Shown one piece after another: positions 24,231 to 33,387 of a stretch of 64,000 nucleotides of DNA; the stretch's first letter is position 1; the number at the start of each line of letters is the position of its first letter. Source of the stretch: a bacterium (GTDB lineage: Bacteria > Joyebacterota > Joyebacteria > Joyebacterales > Joyebacteraceae); NCBI GenBank assembly GCA_025782395.1, contig JALGZD010000091.1, positions 30,473-94,472 of the forward strand, read 5' to 3'. The translations under genes and the position numbers were made by a program. The notes below the pieces were generated by a model, which was not told the DNA's origin, ran no database searches, and worked only from the letters and a program-made list of their open reading frames with translations.

Positions 24231-24842
24231 ATGAAGTTTGCCCGGATAGCGATCATTGGACTGACGGTCCTGGCCTTCGCGGCGACGGTGGCGCAGGCGG
24301 ACGAGGTCACCGACGCCATCAGCACCGCCCAGAGCGCGTACGGGAGCGGGAACTACAAGGAAGCAAGCACACAGCTTCAGACGGCACTCGTCGGCGTCAA
24401 TCAGAAGCTCATCGACATGATTGTGGACCACCTTCCCGACGCGCCGTCCGGATGGACCGCCGAGGATCCTGAAGGAATGGACGCATCGGCCATGGGTGCG
24501 GGTTTCTTCGCGGCCCTTGTCGTCTCGAGAAGCTACTACCCTCCGAACGGGTCAAGCATCGAGATCGTGATCGCCGCGAACTCGCCGCTTCTGGCGACAT
24601 ATCACATGTTCATCTCCAATCCGATGATGGCGGCGATGGCCGGACAGAGCGGGATGAAGAAGGTAAGTGTATGCGGGTACGACGCCATGGAGCAGTTCGA
24701 CGACGGAACCTACGACCTGAACATCCTGGCAGGTAGTGCAACACTGATATCAGTGAGCGGTGACAAAGAGGACGACATCGACTACATTCGTCAGCTTGCG
24801 AACCTCATCGACTGTGAAGGGATAGTGAGCGTGGTTGAATAG
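24231..24842 (+). CDS. Exported protein of unknown function
   Basis: The 203-residue product has a signal peptide (first 22 residues, cleavage near AQADE). A helical segment resembling a TPR helix follows (AISTAQSAYGSGNYKEASTQ), then a mixed domain with GAGFFAALVVSRSYYPP and a C-terminal SGDKEDDIDYIRQL. A GGGAGG site precedes the ATG at 24231. It lies 30 bp downstream of yjbQ. No family is recognised; it resembles short periplasmic proteins with a lone repeat unit. Confidence 0.75.
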   Translation: MKFARIAIIGLTVLAFAATVAQADEVTDAISTAQSAYGSGNYKEASTQLQTALVGVNQKLIDMIVDHLPDAPSGWTAEDPEGMDASAMGAGFFAALVVSRSYYPPNGSSIEIVIAANSPLLATYHMFISNPMMAAMAGQSGMKKVSVCGYDAMEQFDDGTYDLNILAGSATLISVSGDKEDDIDYIRQLANLIDCEGIVSVVE

Positions 24843-24987
24843 CGCGTGAGGGACTCAGCCGGCGGTGCTGTGCACAGCCGCTGATGAGACCGGCACGCGA
24901 CACGATGTGCTGTGATCGCATCGCAGCAGAGACGGGCAGCTACGAGATTCAGCCGAGTTGCCCGTTTCAGTATCAGGAGCCTCGCTG

Positions 24988-25983
24988 TCATCGGCGGGGC
25001 TTCGTCCGCTTCCAGATGAGCCACGCGGCCAGCAGGGCCAGTGCGATGAGCGTGGCGAACCCACCCTCGGGACCGTAGATGCCCCCGGCGAGACGTGACT
25101 TAGGCTCCAGTTCGACGACCTCGAGGATTCCGTGGAACGGAAGACCGCTCACGGGAAGCGAGTAGGCGAATCCCAGAAGGAAATTCCATCCGAAATGAAA
25201 TCCTATCGGGAGCCAGAGCGAGCGGCTTCTGAAATAGAGGGAGCAGAGAAGCGCGCCGATGACCCACGTGTTCACGAGACCGAGAAAACCGGCGCCGGGG
25301 TTCGTCATGTGGAGGATGGCGAAGATGAGCGATGAGACGATGACGGCTATGAACGGCCCGGTTTTTTCGGTCAGTCTCTGGAGTATGTAGCCGCGGAACA
25401 TCAGTTCTTCGTAGATGCCTACTGAGATGAGCGCGACGATCGCCATCAGAAGGTAGGGGATCAGAGCATGGTCGGGTGGCGCCGGTCGCTGGAACCCGAC
25501 GACGGCGATACCACCGGAAGCGAGCGAGATCAGGAACACAACCCCCAGAAGGAGTGCCGCAAGACCGAGGCCTCTGCCGAAATCGAGACGCCAACCCGAA
25601 GTGAGTCCGATCCCGAGGCTCGAGAACGGGCGCCGGTCGAAGAGGCGAACGAACGCCCACGTGTAGAGGATGCTGTAGACCCCAACGAGGGTTATCAGGG
25701 GGAAGAAGAGGGGGCCAAGGAGCTCCAGGATCTTCTCCGGGTCTATGCCGGCGGTGGCAAGATCGATCGATGGCGGTTCTATCAGGCCCGTTGCAACGAG
25801 AGTCGCAAACAGAATGCTCACGAACACCGTGAGCACGATGCCCACAAGGATGTAGCCGGCGATGTAGAAAACGATACTCGTCACTGGGCCGAATCGGGGA
25901 AGCGGTGCCGACCGGGTTTCCTGGCCTGCTTCGCCGGATGTGGTGTCTACGCCGGCGCCTGCTATCCAGGTCTCTCGTGTCAT
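24988..25983 (-). CDS. CPBP (Abi/CAAX-like) intramembrane metalloprotease
   Basis: The 331-residue membrane protein has about eight hydrophobic segments and the three CPBP motifs. They are EELMFRG (E192, E193, R197), FAILH (H225) and HFGWN (H263, N267), which form the glutamate protease-like active site. Family members act in prenyl-protein processing, bacteriocin self-immunity or membrane protein turnover. The ATG at 25983 follows GGAGGCAGGGC and was preferred over upstream starts that run through the 15-bp repeats. The gene stands alone, convergent with the YjbQ transcript, so its role cannot be read from context. Confidence 0.9.
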   Translation of the reverse strand: MTRETWIAGAGVDTTSGEAGQETRSAPLPRFGPVTSIVFYIAGYILVGIVLTVFVSILFATLVATGLIEPPSIDLATAGIDPEKILELLGPLFFPLITLVGVYSILYTWAFVRLFDRRPFSSLGIGLTSGWRLDFGRGLGLAALLLGVVFLISLASGGIAVVGFQRPAPPDHALIPYLLMAIVALISVGIYEELMFRGYILQRLTEKTGPFIAVIVSSLIFAILHMTNPGAGFLGLVNTWVIGALLCSLYFRSRSLWLPIGFHFGWNFLLGFAYSLPVSGLPFHGILEVVELEPKSRLAGGIYGPEGGFATLIALALLAAWLIWKRTKPRR

Positions 25984-26020
25984 GCCCTGCCTCCGTAGGG
26001 GTGGGAGCGGAATTCCGCAC

Positions 26021-26049
26021 ATTGTTGCATGGGGCAAGCTGACCGTCAA
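26021..26049 (-). promoter_or_regulatory. Possible sigma-70 promoter for CPBP gene
   Basis: On the minus strand TTGACG, 17 bp and AACAAT (four of six consensus bases) lie about 40 bp before the ATG at 25983. Confidence 0.45.
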
Positions 26050-26052
26050 GTT

Positions 26053-26111
26053 CCACGTGGCGGCAATCCACCGGGGGGCAATCCACCGGGGGCAATCCAC
26101 CTGGCGGCAAT
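26053..26111. repeat. 15-bp tandem repeat
   Basis: Four units of consensus CCACCGGGGGGCAAT (one copy is 14 bp) run from 26053 to 26111. They sit just upstream of the CPBP promoter on the minus strand. Confidence 0.8.
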
Positions 26112-26608
26112 TCATGCGGCCGGCGGGTGTGACTTGGGCGGCCTGAACTGTGCACGGAGTTGACGCCCCCGCGCCGCGGTCAGTCAGGTGCGACCGATAT
26201 CTCCATCAGACCACGGCACAATCGCCTTACCGGCAGGCAGTTGGCGGCAATCGGGAGATGGTGCCGGGCGTCGGCAGCGGTTGGCACGTCCCTTGTTACA
26301 TAAGTCCGTCAAGCGCTTGTGTCTTGTACGAGACAGGGCAGGGAGCTGGGCGGGGTTGATCTGAATAGGGGCAGACTTTCCCCGTCCCAGCACCTGCCGA
26401 ATGACCACGGAGGATGCGCCGCGAGGCGAAATCGCTCTGGTGCGGCCGAAGGTGGCGCCGCGAGGCAGAAGCGCCTTGCGTCGCGCGAAGGCGTTGATTA
26501 GACTGGCTACAGCGTCGTCATATGATGCTGCGGCTCGTTACGCATATACACTGGAATGAGTCCGCCTTCTCAGCAGTGCATGTGGGACTCTTCGTCCAGG
26601 AGGAATCC

Positions 26609-27520
26609 ATGAAGTGCTTCCTCGTCGTTCTATTCGCACTCAGTTGCCTGACACTGCCGGCACCATCGCTTGCCGAGGACGGCTCTGCCGGACTGGCTTT
26701 TCTCAAGCTGGGTGTCGGCGCGAGAGCCATCGCAATGGGCGATGCCTACACAGCCGTGGGCGGTGATGCGGCGTCAATCTACTGGAACCCGGCAGGCACT
26801 GTGTCGGTCGATGGAACGGACGTTGGTCTCATGCACGCCGAGTGGTTCCAGGGCATCCGCTATGAGTTCGTGGGCGCGGTGAGGTCGGACGGTTCCCAGG
26901 GGTTCGGGCTGAGCGTGGTCGGTCTCTACATGGACGATCTCGAGCGGAGGGAAGGACCGACATCGGAGCCGATCGGCCATTTCGGCGTCTTCGACTTCGC
27001 ATTCACCGGCAACTACTCCAGGCGATTGACCGAGTCGTTCGACGTGGGCGGATCAGTCAAGTATCTGCACCAGAAGATAGACGCCGAGCTCGCTCGCGGT
27101 GTTGCAGTCGATCTCGGTGCCATCTACCGTTTGCCGATGGTGACGGGTCTCAGTGCCGGCGTGAGCGTCCAGAATCTCGGTCCCCAGATGAGCTTCATCG
27201 AGGACAAGTTCGACCTGCCGGTTCTGTACAAGGTGGGAGCGGCGTACGGTGCGCCTGTGCCCGCGCTTAGTGGGGATCTGCTGGTCACCGGTGACGTGGT
27301 CTTGCCGAACGACGGGGATGCGAAGGTCCACGTCGGCATCGAGTTCGAGTACTCGGAGATGTTTGCGCTCAGGGCCGGCTACCGTACGGGGTGGGATAAC
27401 CAGAACATCTCGGTCGGCTTCGGGACCAAGGTTCGCGGCGTCCGCATCGACTATGCTTACGTTCCGTTCTATAGTGACTTGGGCGACACACACCGCGTCT
27501 CGCTGGGCTTCTCGCTCTAG
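26609..27520 (+). CDS. PorV/PorQ-family outer-membrane protein
   Basis: The 303-residue protein has a signal peptide (first 22 residues, ending SLAED). The PorV/UPF0164 signature follows: GLAFLKLGVGARAIAMGDAY, with the next segment TAVGGDAASIYWNPAG. The remainder is a predicted FadL-like barrel ending in LGFSL. In Bacteroidota PorV works with the type IX secretion system, and in other FCB-group lineages such proteins occur in many copies with unknown roles. AGGAGG lies six bases before the ATG. No other secretion component is in the window. Confidence 0.88.
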   Translation: MKCFLVVLFALSCLTLPAPSLAEDGSAGLAFLKLGVGARAIAMGDAYTAVGGDAASIYWNPAGTVSVDGTDVGLMHAEWFQGIRYEFVGAVRSDGSQGFGLSVVGLYMDDLERREGPTSEPIGHFGVFDFAFTGNYSRRLTESFDVGGSVKYLHQKIDAELARGVAVDLGAIYRLPMVTGLSAGVSVQNLGPQMSFIEDKFDLPVLYKVGAAYGAPVPALSGDLLVTGDVVLPNDGDAKVHVGIEFEYSEMFALRAGYRTGWDNQNISVGFGTKVRGVRIDYAYVPFYSDLGDTHRVSLGFSL

Positions 27521-27586
27521 CGCGAGGCGGTGGGCGGCTCGAACGCCGCTGCCGAGATTGTGCCGAGAGACATACTGTGACAACAC

Positions 27587-27620
27587 GAGGGCCCTTGGTG
27601 CAGGGGCCCTCACTCTCTCT
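27587..27620. terminator. Terminator between convergent genes
   Basis: GAGGGCCC (27587-27594) and GGGCCCTC (27604-27611) form an 8-bp stem with a 9-nt loop, followed by ACTCTCTCT. It separates the PorV-like gene from the LpxH-like gene on the opposite strand. Confidence 0.7.
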
Positions 27621-27666
27621 AGTGGGTTGGACCAGTGGGTTGGAAGCCGGGCGTTGTGTGACTTCT

Positions 27667-28476
27667 CTAAGGCGTGTCAGGACCGGCCGGGTCGGTCGGT
27701 ACGAGACCGCCCTTCTCCCAGCGGAGCATGTGGAAACCGTCTGCGTCGAGTTCGACGACGGCACGATTGATCATCCAGTCGCCGACAATGACGGCGGTCC
27801 CACCGTTGTGTTTCCACAGTCGCGGGGCATGGACGTGCCCGACGATGGCGGCGTCGAATCCCTCATCAAGCTTGTCGAACAGGAACTGCCTCATCGGTGG
27901 AATGGCGCGGTCTATCCGGGCCTGGCCGATGGTCGAAAGGTCGGAGACCCAGCGTGCGATTGCGAAGCCGACTGAAGGGGAGAGAAACCGAAACGCTGCA
28001 ATTGCCGGCCCGCTCCGAATGATGGTCTTGAGCACGCGATAGCTCCAGTCCCCGCTGGGGAGGCCATCGCCGTGCGCGATGAAGAGCTTTCTCTCGAAAT
28101 GCGTCACGGTGATCGGATCCCTCGAGACAACGGCGTGTGTGCGGCGTTCGAACTCACTTCCGGCCCAGTAGTCGTGATTGCCTCCGAGGAAGGTAATGAA
28201 GGTGCCGGATTCCGCCAGCGCGGAGAGCGCGTTCAGAACAGGAAGATGCTGGAGAGGGGTTGCCGCTCGGAACTCGAACCAGAAATCGAACAGATCACCG
28301 GCGAGATAGAGCTCGGAAGCCCGGCCACGAAGGTAATCGAGGAGATCGCAAAGGGCGCTTTCCTTCGCTTGATCAGTGGTCTTGTCCTCGCCCCCGAGAT
28401 GAGCGTCTGCGATGAAGAAGACGCTCCTGCCGGACGTCAGAGGGTAAGAAGGTGGCATGCTGCTTGCTTTAGCCAT
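27667..28476 (-). CDS. LpxH-like UDP-diacylglucosamine diphosphatase
   Basis: This calcineurin-like phosphohydrolase of 269 residues shows DAHLGG, LAGDLFDFWFE, GGNHDYW, HGDGLP and GHVHAP, the five metal-binding blocks of the LpxH family. That enzyme hydrolyses UDP-2,3-diacylglucosamine in lipid A synthesis at the inner membrane. The match includes the LpxH-typical FDFWFE after the second block, so a lipid A role is likely though another UDP-lipid is possible. An alternative start lies six codons inside. It is monocistronic on the minus strand. Confidence 0.85.
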   Translation of the reverse strand: MAKASSMPPSYPLTSGRSVFFIADAHLGGEDKTTDQAKESALCDLLDYLRGRASELYLAGDLFDFWFEFRAATPLQHLPVLNALSALAESGTFITFLGGNHDYWAGSEFERRTHAVVSRDPITVTHFERKLFIAHGDGLPSGDWSYRVLKTIIRSGPAIAAFRFLSPSVGFAIARWVSDLSTIGQARIDRAIPPMRQFLFDKLDEGFDAAIVGHVHAPRLWKHNGGTAVIVGDWMINRAVVELDADGFHMLRWEKGGLVPTDPAGPDTP

Positions 28477-28549
28477 GACAGTTTGCCTGAATGTTGCATC
28501 GGCACCCGTGAAACTCTTCTCCAGGGCGATTCGCGCCTACCGAAACCGC

Positions 28550-28578
28550 TTGACCAGAGGCAGCGGAATATCTAGAAT
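28550..28578 (+). promoter_or_regulatory. Sigma-70 promoter
   Basis: TTGACC, a 17-bp spacer and TAGAAT. The start near 28585 leaves a leader of about 145 nt before the gene at 28731. The leader contains a 7-bp hairpin (TGCCGGC/GCCGGCA, 28680-28698). Confidence 0.7.
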
Positions 28579-28730
28579 CACATCCAATTCTGCAGGAGCA
28601 GGCGGTCGTTTTGGGTGTTTTTGCGTCGAAACGCACTTGGAATCCGTCTGTTCGAGAACCTGCAAGCACAAACATAGCGTGCCGGCGTGAGGCCGGCAAG
28701 CAAGAACCGAACGGTTCGGAGGACGCACAG

Positions 28731-29120
28731 ATGTCGAAGTTCTGGGATGATGTCAAGAATGCGATCGTTGATGGCTATGTCTACGCAGCGGACAGGGCTG
28801 AGGAGCTGACTCAGATAGGTCGTGCAAAGATGGATATCCTGAGCACGAACCGGAGAATCGCCAATACCATGTCCGAACTCGGTGGCATCGTATTCGAGTT
28901 CTACGATGACGGGAAGGCGAGCGACATCCTCGAAGATGCGGGCATCCTGAGTGCCATCGAACAGATAAAGGATGAGCGCAAGGAACTCGAGCGCCTGAGA
29001 GCTGAGATCGCGGAGATCAAGGAGACACGTGAGGCTGAGTCGACGGATGCTGAGTCGACGGATGCTGGGTCGACGGATGCTGGGTCGACGGATGAAGCCG
29101 GCTCCCAGGAGCGGGGATAA
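28731..29120 (+). CDS. Small coiled-coil protein, unknown function
   Basis: The 129-residue protein lacks a signal peptide. It begins MSKFWDDVKNAI, followed by amphipathic helices including a heptad-like stretch IKDERKELERLRAEIAEIKE (about 80-99). The tail is low-complexity (A-E/G-S-T-D repeats) encoded by a 15-bp tandem repeat. GGAGG precedes the ATG. No family could be assigned with confidence; the layout resembles small cytoplasmic adaptor proteins. It is followed by the HtrA gene 120 bp later. Confidence 0.75.
   Translation: MSKFWDDVKNAIVDGYVYAADRAEELTQIGRAKMDILSTNRRIANTMSELGGIVFEFYDDGKASDILEDAGILSAIEQIKDERKELERLRAEIAEIKETREAESTDAESTDAGSTDAGSTDEAGSQERG
29034..29093. repeat. In-frame 15-bp tandem repeat
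   Basis: Four units of GCTGRGTCGACGGAT encode AESTD twice and AGSTD twice near the C-terminus of the coiled-coil protein. The array length can change without a frameshift. Confidence 0.9.
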
Positions 29121-29240
29121 GTTCTGGAACGTCTGTCTGAGACCAGCGCGTCGGTTCAACGACTGGCGTCTGTGATTGTCCAATAGGAAAGCGTGTGGGG
29201 CAATCGGCATCCGGTGCGTGACATAAGAGGGTGGCAGGGT

Positions 29241-30722
29241 ATGAGAGAATCCAACGGGTGGATCATAGGCAGCATTTTGCTTGTTCTTGTGGGCGTGCTC
29301 GGTGGAGTCATCATCACCGCGAGCTCGAATCTGGCGCCGGTATCCAGTGCACGGGAATCACGGCTGAACGACGTCAACGTGCGTGGGCTGGCTGTCGCGG
29401 CAGTCGGCGAGAGTCCGTTTGTGGCGGTCGTTGAAGAGGTGATGCCGGCCGTGGTCAGTGTCGACACCAGGAGAACCATCAGGCGGAGTATCGACCCGTT
29501 CAACGACATGTTCCAAAGGTTCTTCGGGGAAGCCCCGGGGAGGGGTTCGGAGCCGCAGTACCGGGAATACGAAATTCCGGGGTCGGCATCCGGGTTCATA
29601 TTTGACAGCGACGGGTACATTCTCACGAACAATCACGTTGTGGAGGGAGCCGACGAGATCGTGGTGACTCTTCACGACGGACGGGAATTCTCCGCCATGG
29701 TCGTGGGAGAGGACCCGAGCACAGACATCGCGGTCATCAGAATCGAGGGCGACGATCTGCCGTTCGTCAGACTGGGTGACTCAGACAGAATACGGGTCGG
29801 AAGCTGGGCGATTGCCATAGGGAATCCGCTTGATCTCGAGGGCACCGTTACAGTGGGAGTCGTCAGCGCCGTGGGGAGAGTCGACCTTCAGATCCATGGA
29901 GGCGCGCCTATCTACCAGGACTTCATCCAGACCGACGCTTCCATCAATTTCGGCAACAGCGGAGGACCGCTCTGCAATGTCAGGGGCGAGGTCATCGGTA
30001 TCAACGCGGCAACGAATGCGGCGGCCGAGGGAATCGGATTCGCGATCCCGATCAATCTTGCAAGTGAAGTCGCGGCTGCGCTCATGGCGGAAGGCAAGGT
30101 CATCCGCGGGTATCTTGGCATCGTGCCGCAGGACATAACGAACGATCTTGCGGAGGCGATCGGGCTCAAGAGCACGGACGGAGTTCTTGTCGCCAGCGTC
30201 GAGCCGGGTACGCCGGCAGCTGATGCCGGGCTCAAGGCAGGCGATGTAGTAAAGAGTTTCGCGGGGATCACAATCGAAGGCGCCACGCAGTTCAGACGCG
30301 TCGTCGCCGGCGTGGTACCGGGAAAGAAGGTAGAGATCGAGATAGTCCGGGCCGGGCGCACGAAGACGCTGGCGGCGGAGCTGGCGGAGAGGCCGGGTGA
30401 GCAGATAGCCTCGGCCGAGGAGCTGGCTGATGAGCAGACGTGGTTTGGGCTGGAGGTCGTGGATCTGGACAATCCTCTTGCCAGGCAGCTCGAGCTCGAG
30501 ACCGATCACGGGGCGCTCATCGTGGACGTGGAGAGGGGAAGCGCAGGCGACCGCGCGGGCCTCGAGATCGGTGACGTCATTGTTCGCATCGGCAGCACGG
30601 ATATCAGGGACGTGAAGGAGTACCGCGCGGCCATGAAGGAGCACGAGGGGCGCGGGAAGGCCCTGGCGCTTGTTGTGCAGCGCGGCGCACACACCTACTT
30701 CGTGGCTGTGAAGTCGGGATAG
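29241..30722 (+). CDS. HtrA/DegP-type periplasmic serine protease
   Basis: This envelope quality-control protease has 493 residues with an N-terminal hydrophobic anchor or signal (about 7-27). The trypsin-like domain has catalytic triad H132 (NNHVVEGAD), D162 (STDIAVI) and S240 (GNSGGPL). Two PDZ domains (about 295-385 and 400-490) follow. The ATG at 29241 was chosen because the signal segment starts there and AGGGTGGCAGGG precedes it; an upstream GTG adds 16 residues. The Asp/Arg-rich linker after the signal (RRSIDPFNDMFQRFFGE) is typical of DegP/DegQ. Confidence 0.95.
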   Translation: MRESNGWIIGSILLVLVGVLGGVIITASSNLAPVSSARESRLNDVNVRGLAVAAVGESPFVAVVEEVMPAVVSVDTRRTIRRSIDPFNDMFQRFFGEAPGRGSEPQYREYEIPGSASGFIFDSDGYILTNNHVVEGADEIVVTLHDGREFSAMVVGEDPSTDIAVIRIEGDDLPFVRLGDSDRIRVGSWAIAIGNPLDLEGTVTVGVVSAVGRVDLQIHGGAPIYQDFIQTDASINFGNSGGPLCNVRGEVIGINAATNAAAEGIGFAIPINLASEVAAALMAEGKVIRGYLGIVPQDITNDLAEAIGLKSTDGVLVASVEPGTPAADAGLKAGDVVKSFAGITIEGATQFRRVVAGVVPGKKVEIEIVRAGRTKTLAAELAERPGEQIASAEELADEQTWFGLEVVDLDNPLARQLELETDHGALIVDVERGSAGDRAGLEIGDVIVRIGSTDIRDVKEYRAAMKEHEGRGKALALVVQRGAHTYFVAVKSG

Positions 30723-30758
30723 TGGGATCTGGTGGAGAGCCAGAGATCCATGCGGAGA

Positions 30759-30790
30759 CCGGAGAGAATCCGGAACCCATTCTCTTCCGG
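30759..30790. other. Hairpin after htrA
   Basis: CCGGAGAGAAT pairs with ATTCTCTTCCGG with one bulged base around a 9-nt loop. No T-run follows. It may be a processing or weak termination site before the sigma factor gene. Confidence 0.4.
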
Positions 30791-30886
30791 GAGCATCAGA
30801 GATAGATGAGTTGCAGGACCGGGGCGTGCCCGGATGGGGTAAGGACCCCGTAAGCATTTCAGGGACTTTGGAGGTAGTAGAACAAG

Positions 30887-31741
30887 ATGCCGTACTATGG
30901 AGAACCAGCAGAGGAAGATAAGAGCCTGGAGCTCTATCTTCGAGAGATCGCCAAGACCCCGCTTCTGACTCGTGAGCAGGAGCAGGAACTAGGCAGACTG
31001 ATCCTCAAGGGCGATCAGAACGCTCGCGATGCGCTCGTGCAGGCGAACCTGCGCTTCGTCGTGAGTGTAGCAAAGAGGTACGCCCGGAAGACGGACGCTC
31101 CGATCATGGATGTCATAAACCAGGGCAACCTTGGGCTTATCGAAGCGGCGAATCGCTTTGATGCCGAGCGTGGACGCAAGTTCATCACTTACGCGGTCTG
31201 GTGGATCCGCCACGCCATCCTCAAGGGCATGGCCGAACAGTCGGGGGCCATGAGACTTCCCCTCAACAAGACCGGTGCCATACGCAGGATGTGGCGGACG
31301 CTCGAGCGTCTGCGTCATGAGACCGGACGGGAGCCGACCGACCAGGAGATCGCGGACGAGATGGGTCTTAAGCCTCATGCTATTGCGGATCTCAAGGAGC
31401 TCTCAATCAGCAGCCTCTCACTCGACGCGCCGCTTCCACTTGATGAGAATCTGAGCCTCGGTGACATGGTTGCCGATCCGGCAGACGATCCGGCGGAGGA
31501 CCTGCTCTACTATGAGTCGCTTGGGCAGGAAGTCGACTTCGCCTTCAACGTGCTGACTGCGAGGGAGTCGCTGATCCTCAAGCACTACTTCGGACTTGAC
31601 GGAGAGAAGAAGAAGACGCTCGAAGAGGTCGGCGTCATGATAGGTCTGACGCGCGAGCGCATTCGTCAGATCAAGGAAGAGGCGCTCTCGAAGCTCAGGA
31701 GCGCGCCTCGGGCAGAAGAACTCCTGGTCTACCTGCACTAG
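30887..31741 (+). CDS. Sigma-70 family RNA polymerase sigma factor (RpoD/SigA type)
   Basis: The 284-residue factor lacks region 1.1 and begins directly with region 1.2 (DKSLELYLREIAKTPLL). Region 2 (NLRFVVSVAKRY, GNLGLIEAANRFD, FITYAVWWIRHAI), region 3 (TGREPTDQEIADEMG) and region 4 (LTARESLILKHYFGLDG, then TLEEVGVMIGLTRERIRQI) are complete. Short forms like this serve as the principal sigma factor in Bacteroidota, Chlorobiota and relatives. That fits the consensus-like promoters seen across the window, though a group 2 factor cannot be excluded. TGGAGGTAG lies before the ATG. Confidence 0.93.
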   Translation: MPYYGEPAEEDKSLELYLREIAKTPLLTREQEQELGRLILKGDQNARDALVQANLRFVVSVAKRYARKTDAPIMDVINQGNLGLIEAANRFDAERGRKFITYAVWWIRHAILKGMAEQSGAMRLPLNKTGAIRRMWRTLERLRHETGREPTDQEIADEMGLKPHAIADLKELSISSLSLDAPLPLDENLSLGDMVADPADDPAEDLLYYESLGQEVDFAFNVLTARESLILKHYFGLDGEKKKTLEEVGVMIGLTRERIRQIKEEALSKLRSAPRAEELLVYLH

Positions 31742-32046
31742 AAGCGCTCTGTCATCGTCCGCAGTCGGCGGTCTGAGCCACGTACAGTACCTGCGCCCAC
31801 TACCCGAAAGGATGGTGGGCGCATATCGTCAGGCCGATGCGCGGACCCGCAATCTGCTTGACTGGACACCGGGCTCTCCATACCATCAGCGACAGGCCCC
31901 GCTGCCAAGGGCCAGGCAGACCCTGATATCCGCCGGATTTCCCTGAAAGCGGAGCAAACGGGGAACGGTCTCTGCTGTCTATATATGCAGAGGCAGTAGC
32001 CGGAACGGACAAGCCCGGCCATGAGGCCGAAACGGAGCCCCCACTT
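31742..32046. other. 305-bp intergenic region
   Basis: No gene is supported. A 9-bp inverted repeat TGCGCCCAC/GTGGGCGCA (31792-31800 and 31815-31823) may end the sigma factor transcript. An AT-richer patch TCTATATATGC near 31978 could hold a -10 element, but no good -35 box was found. Confidence 0.5.
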
Positions 32047-33354
32047 ATGATATGCGCCAACCGTCTTGTGGCGGTCGCAGCCATGCTCACGCTGGTCCTC
32101 GTCGGGGGGTGCGCGAATGTGGAACATGCCACGTTCGTCACGCGGGTCCTTCCCAACGGCGTCACCATAGTCGCCAGTGAGAATCGTGGGTCCGACATGG
32201 TCTCAGTGCATCTCTGGGTCCGTGACGGAGCTTTGTATGAATCTGCCGATGAGGCCGGAACGGCAGCTCTTCTTCGGAGCGTCATGGTGTCCTCCGCACG
32301 GAACCCGATCCTTGACGAGAAGGCGCAGGCATTCATGGACGCCGGTGGTGTAGTAATGGCGAGCCTGTCGCACGATTTCGTTTACTACGTCACAACCTGC
32401 CATGCCGGACACTTCGAGGAAGCCGCGGAGCTCCTCCACATGGGTACGACCGATACGATCTTGAGTGACGAGGACGTTGAGAGCGCGAAGCAGGGTCTCC
32501 TCACCTCACTGGACAGGTACAGCACAAGTCCGAGAGAACAGACGTATCTCGCTTGTATGAAGAGCATGATGGGGAACCATCCCTACACCCGGCTCCCATA
32601 CGGGTCCGTGGATGTCATCACAGCGCTGACCTCCGACGATCTGCGCGGAAGACACCGCAAGGCGTACGTCGGCCGAAACATGATCATCTCGGTCGCCGGG
32701 AACGTCGACGCCACGCACGCGGCCGACGTTATTGAGTCACTCTTCGGTGACCTGCCGGAAGGCGAGTCGGCGCAGCCGGCGGCGGAGGCGATCGTCTGGC
32801 ACGACCAGAGCAGTATCGACGTTCTTCGCGGACAGGGAATCCCTCCATATATCATCGTCGGATTTCCGGCGCCGAGCGCTTCAGATGAGGACGTGGCTGC
32901 GATGGACCTCCTCCTGATGCTGCTGGGAAGAGGAAGAGCATCACGGCTCGAGCGCGCTCTCATCTTGGACGAAGAGCTGGCGGTCAGTGTCAACGCAGGG
33001 TGGGGGACGAAGCGACAGCCAAACCCAATCATGGCCTGGGTAGATGTGGGCGACCACGATGTGGATGCAGCCAGAGAGGCTGCGGTTGATGCGTTTCTGT
33101 CGCTTGCAGATGATCCGATAGACGAAGATGATGTGGCCCGTGCGCGGATCGCGCTTCTGACCGAGGTGGCTGAAGCCAGAAGCGGGATGGCCGAGCGTGC
33201 GTCCTACCAGGGCTACTGGGCCGTCGTGAGCGGTATCGGCTTTGTAGATGACTACACGGCCAGGATCAATGAGCTGACTCGGGAGGACCTCGAGCGCGTG
33301 GCGAAGAAGTACTTCCGCCGGAACAGCCAGTCGGTCGCCATTGCTCTGCCGTAG
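32047..33354 (+). CDS. M16-family lipoprotein without zinc motif
   Basis: The 435-residue protein has a lipoprotein signal (LVLVGGC, Cys near residue 22), so it is probably membrane-anchored. It has the M16 peptidase fold, with VLPNGVTIVASEN and GRNMIISVAGNVD as recognisable blocks. At the position of the zinc motif HxxEH it reads A74-L-L-R77-S78, so catalysis by the usual mechanism is lost. It is 33 bp upstream of a second M16 protein that is also degenerate. In known M16 pairs one partner usually keeps the motif. It may act as a peptide-binding scaffold. Confidence 0.85.
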   Translation: MICANRLVAVAAMLTLVLVGGCANVEHATFVTRVLPNGVTIVASENRGSDMVSVHLWVRDGALYESADEAGTAALLRSVMVSSARNPILDEKAQAFMDAGGVVMASLSHDFVYYVTTCHAGHFEEAAELLHMGTTDTILSDEDVESAKQGLLTSLDRYSTSPREQTYLACMKSMMGNHPYTRLPYGSVDVITALTSDDLRGRHRKAYVGRNMIISVAGNVDATHAADVIESLFGDLPEGESAQPAAEAIVWHDQSSIDVLRGQGIPPYIIVGFPAPSASDEDVAAMDLLLMLLGRGRASRLERALILDEELAVSVNAGWGTKRQPNPIMAWVDVGDHDVDAAREAAVDAFLSLADDPIDEDDVARARIALLTEVAEARSGMAERASYQGYWAVVSGIGFVDDYTARINELTREDLERVAKKYFRRNSQSVAIALP

Positions 33355-33387
33355 GGTCGGGGTAGCGCGCGACACCGAAGGACGGAT

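Larger units (their letters stand above)
25984..26608. other. 625-bp intergenic region between divergent genes
   Basis: No supported gene is present. The left part holds a minus-strand promoter and a 15-bp repeat. The rest is GC-rich and contains an imperfect direct repeat of CGCCGCGAGGC (near 26417 and 26456) and only short frames without ribosome-binding sites. The PorV-like gene begins right of it. Confidence 0.6.

Noticed and set aside
26150..26359. Short open frames in the gap before the PorV-like gene
   Set aside because: They lack ribosome-binding sites, hydrophobic or conserved patterns, and occur on both strands alike.
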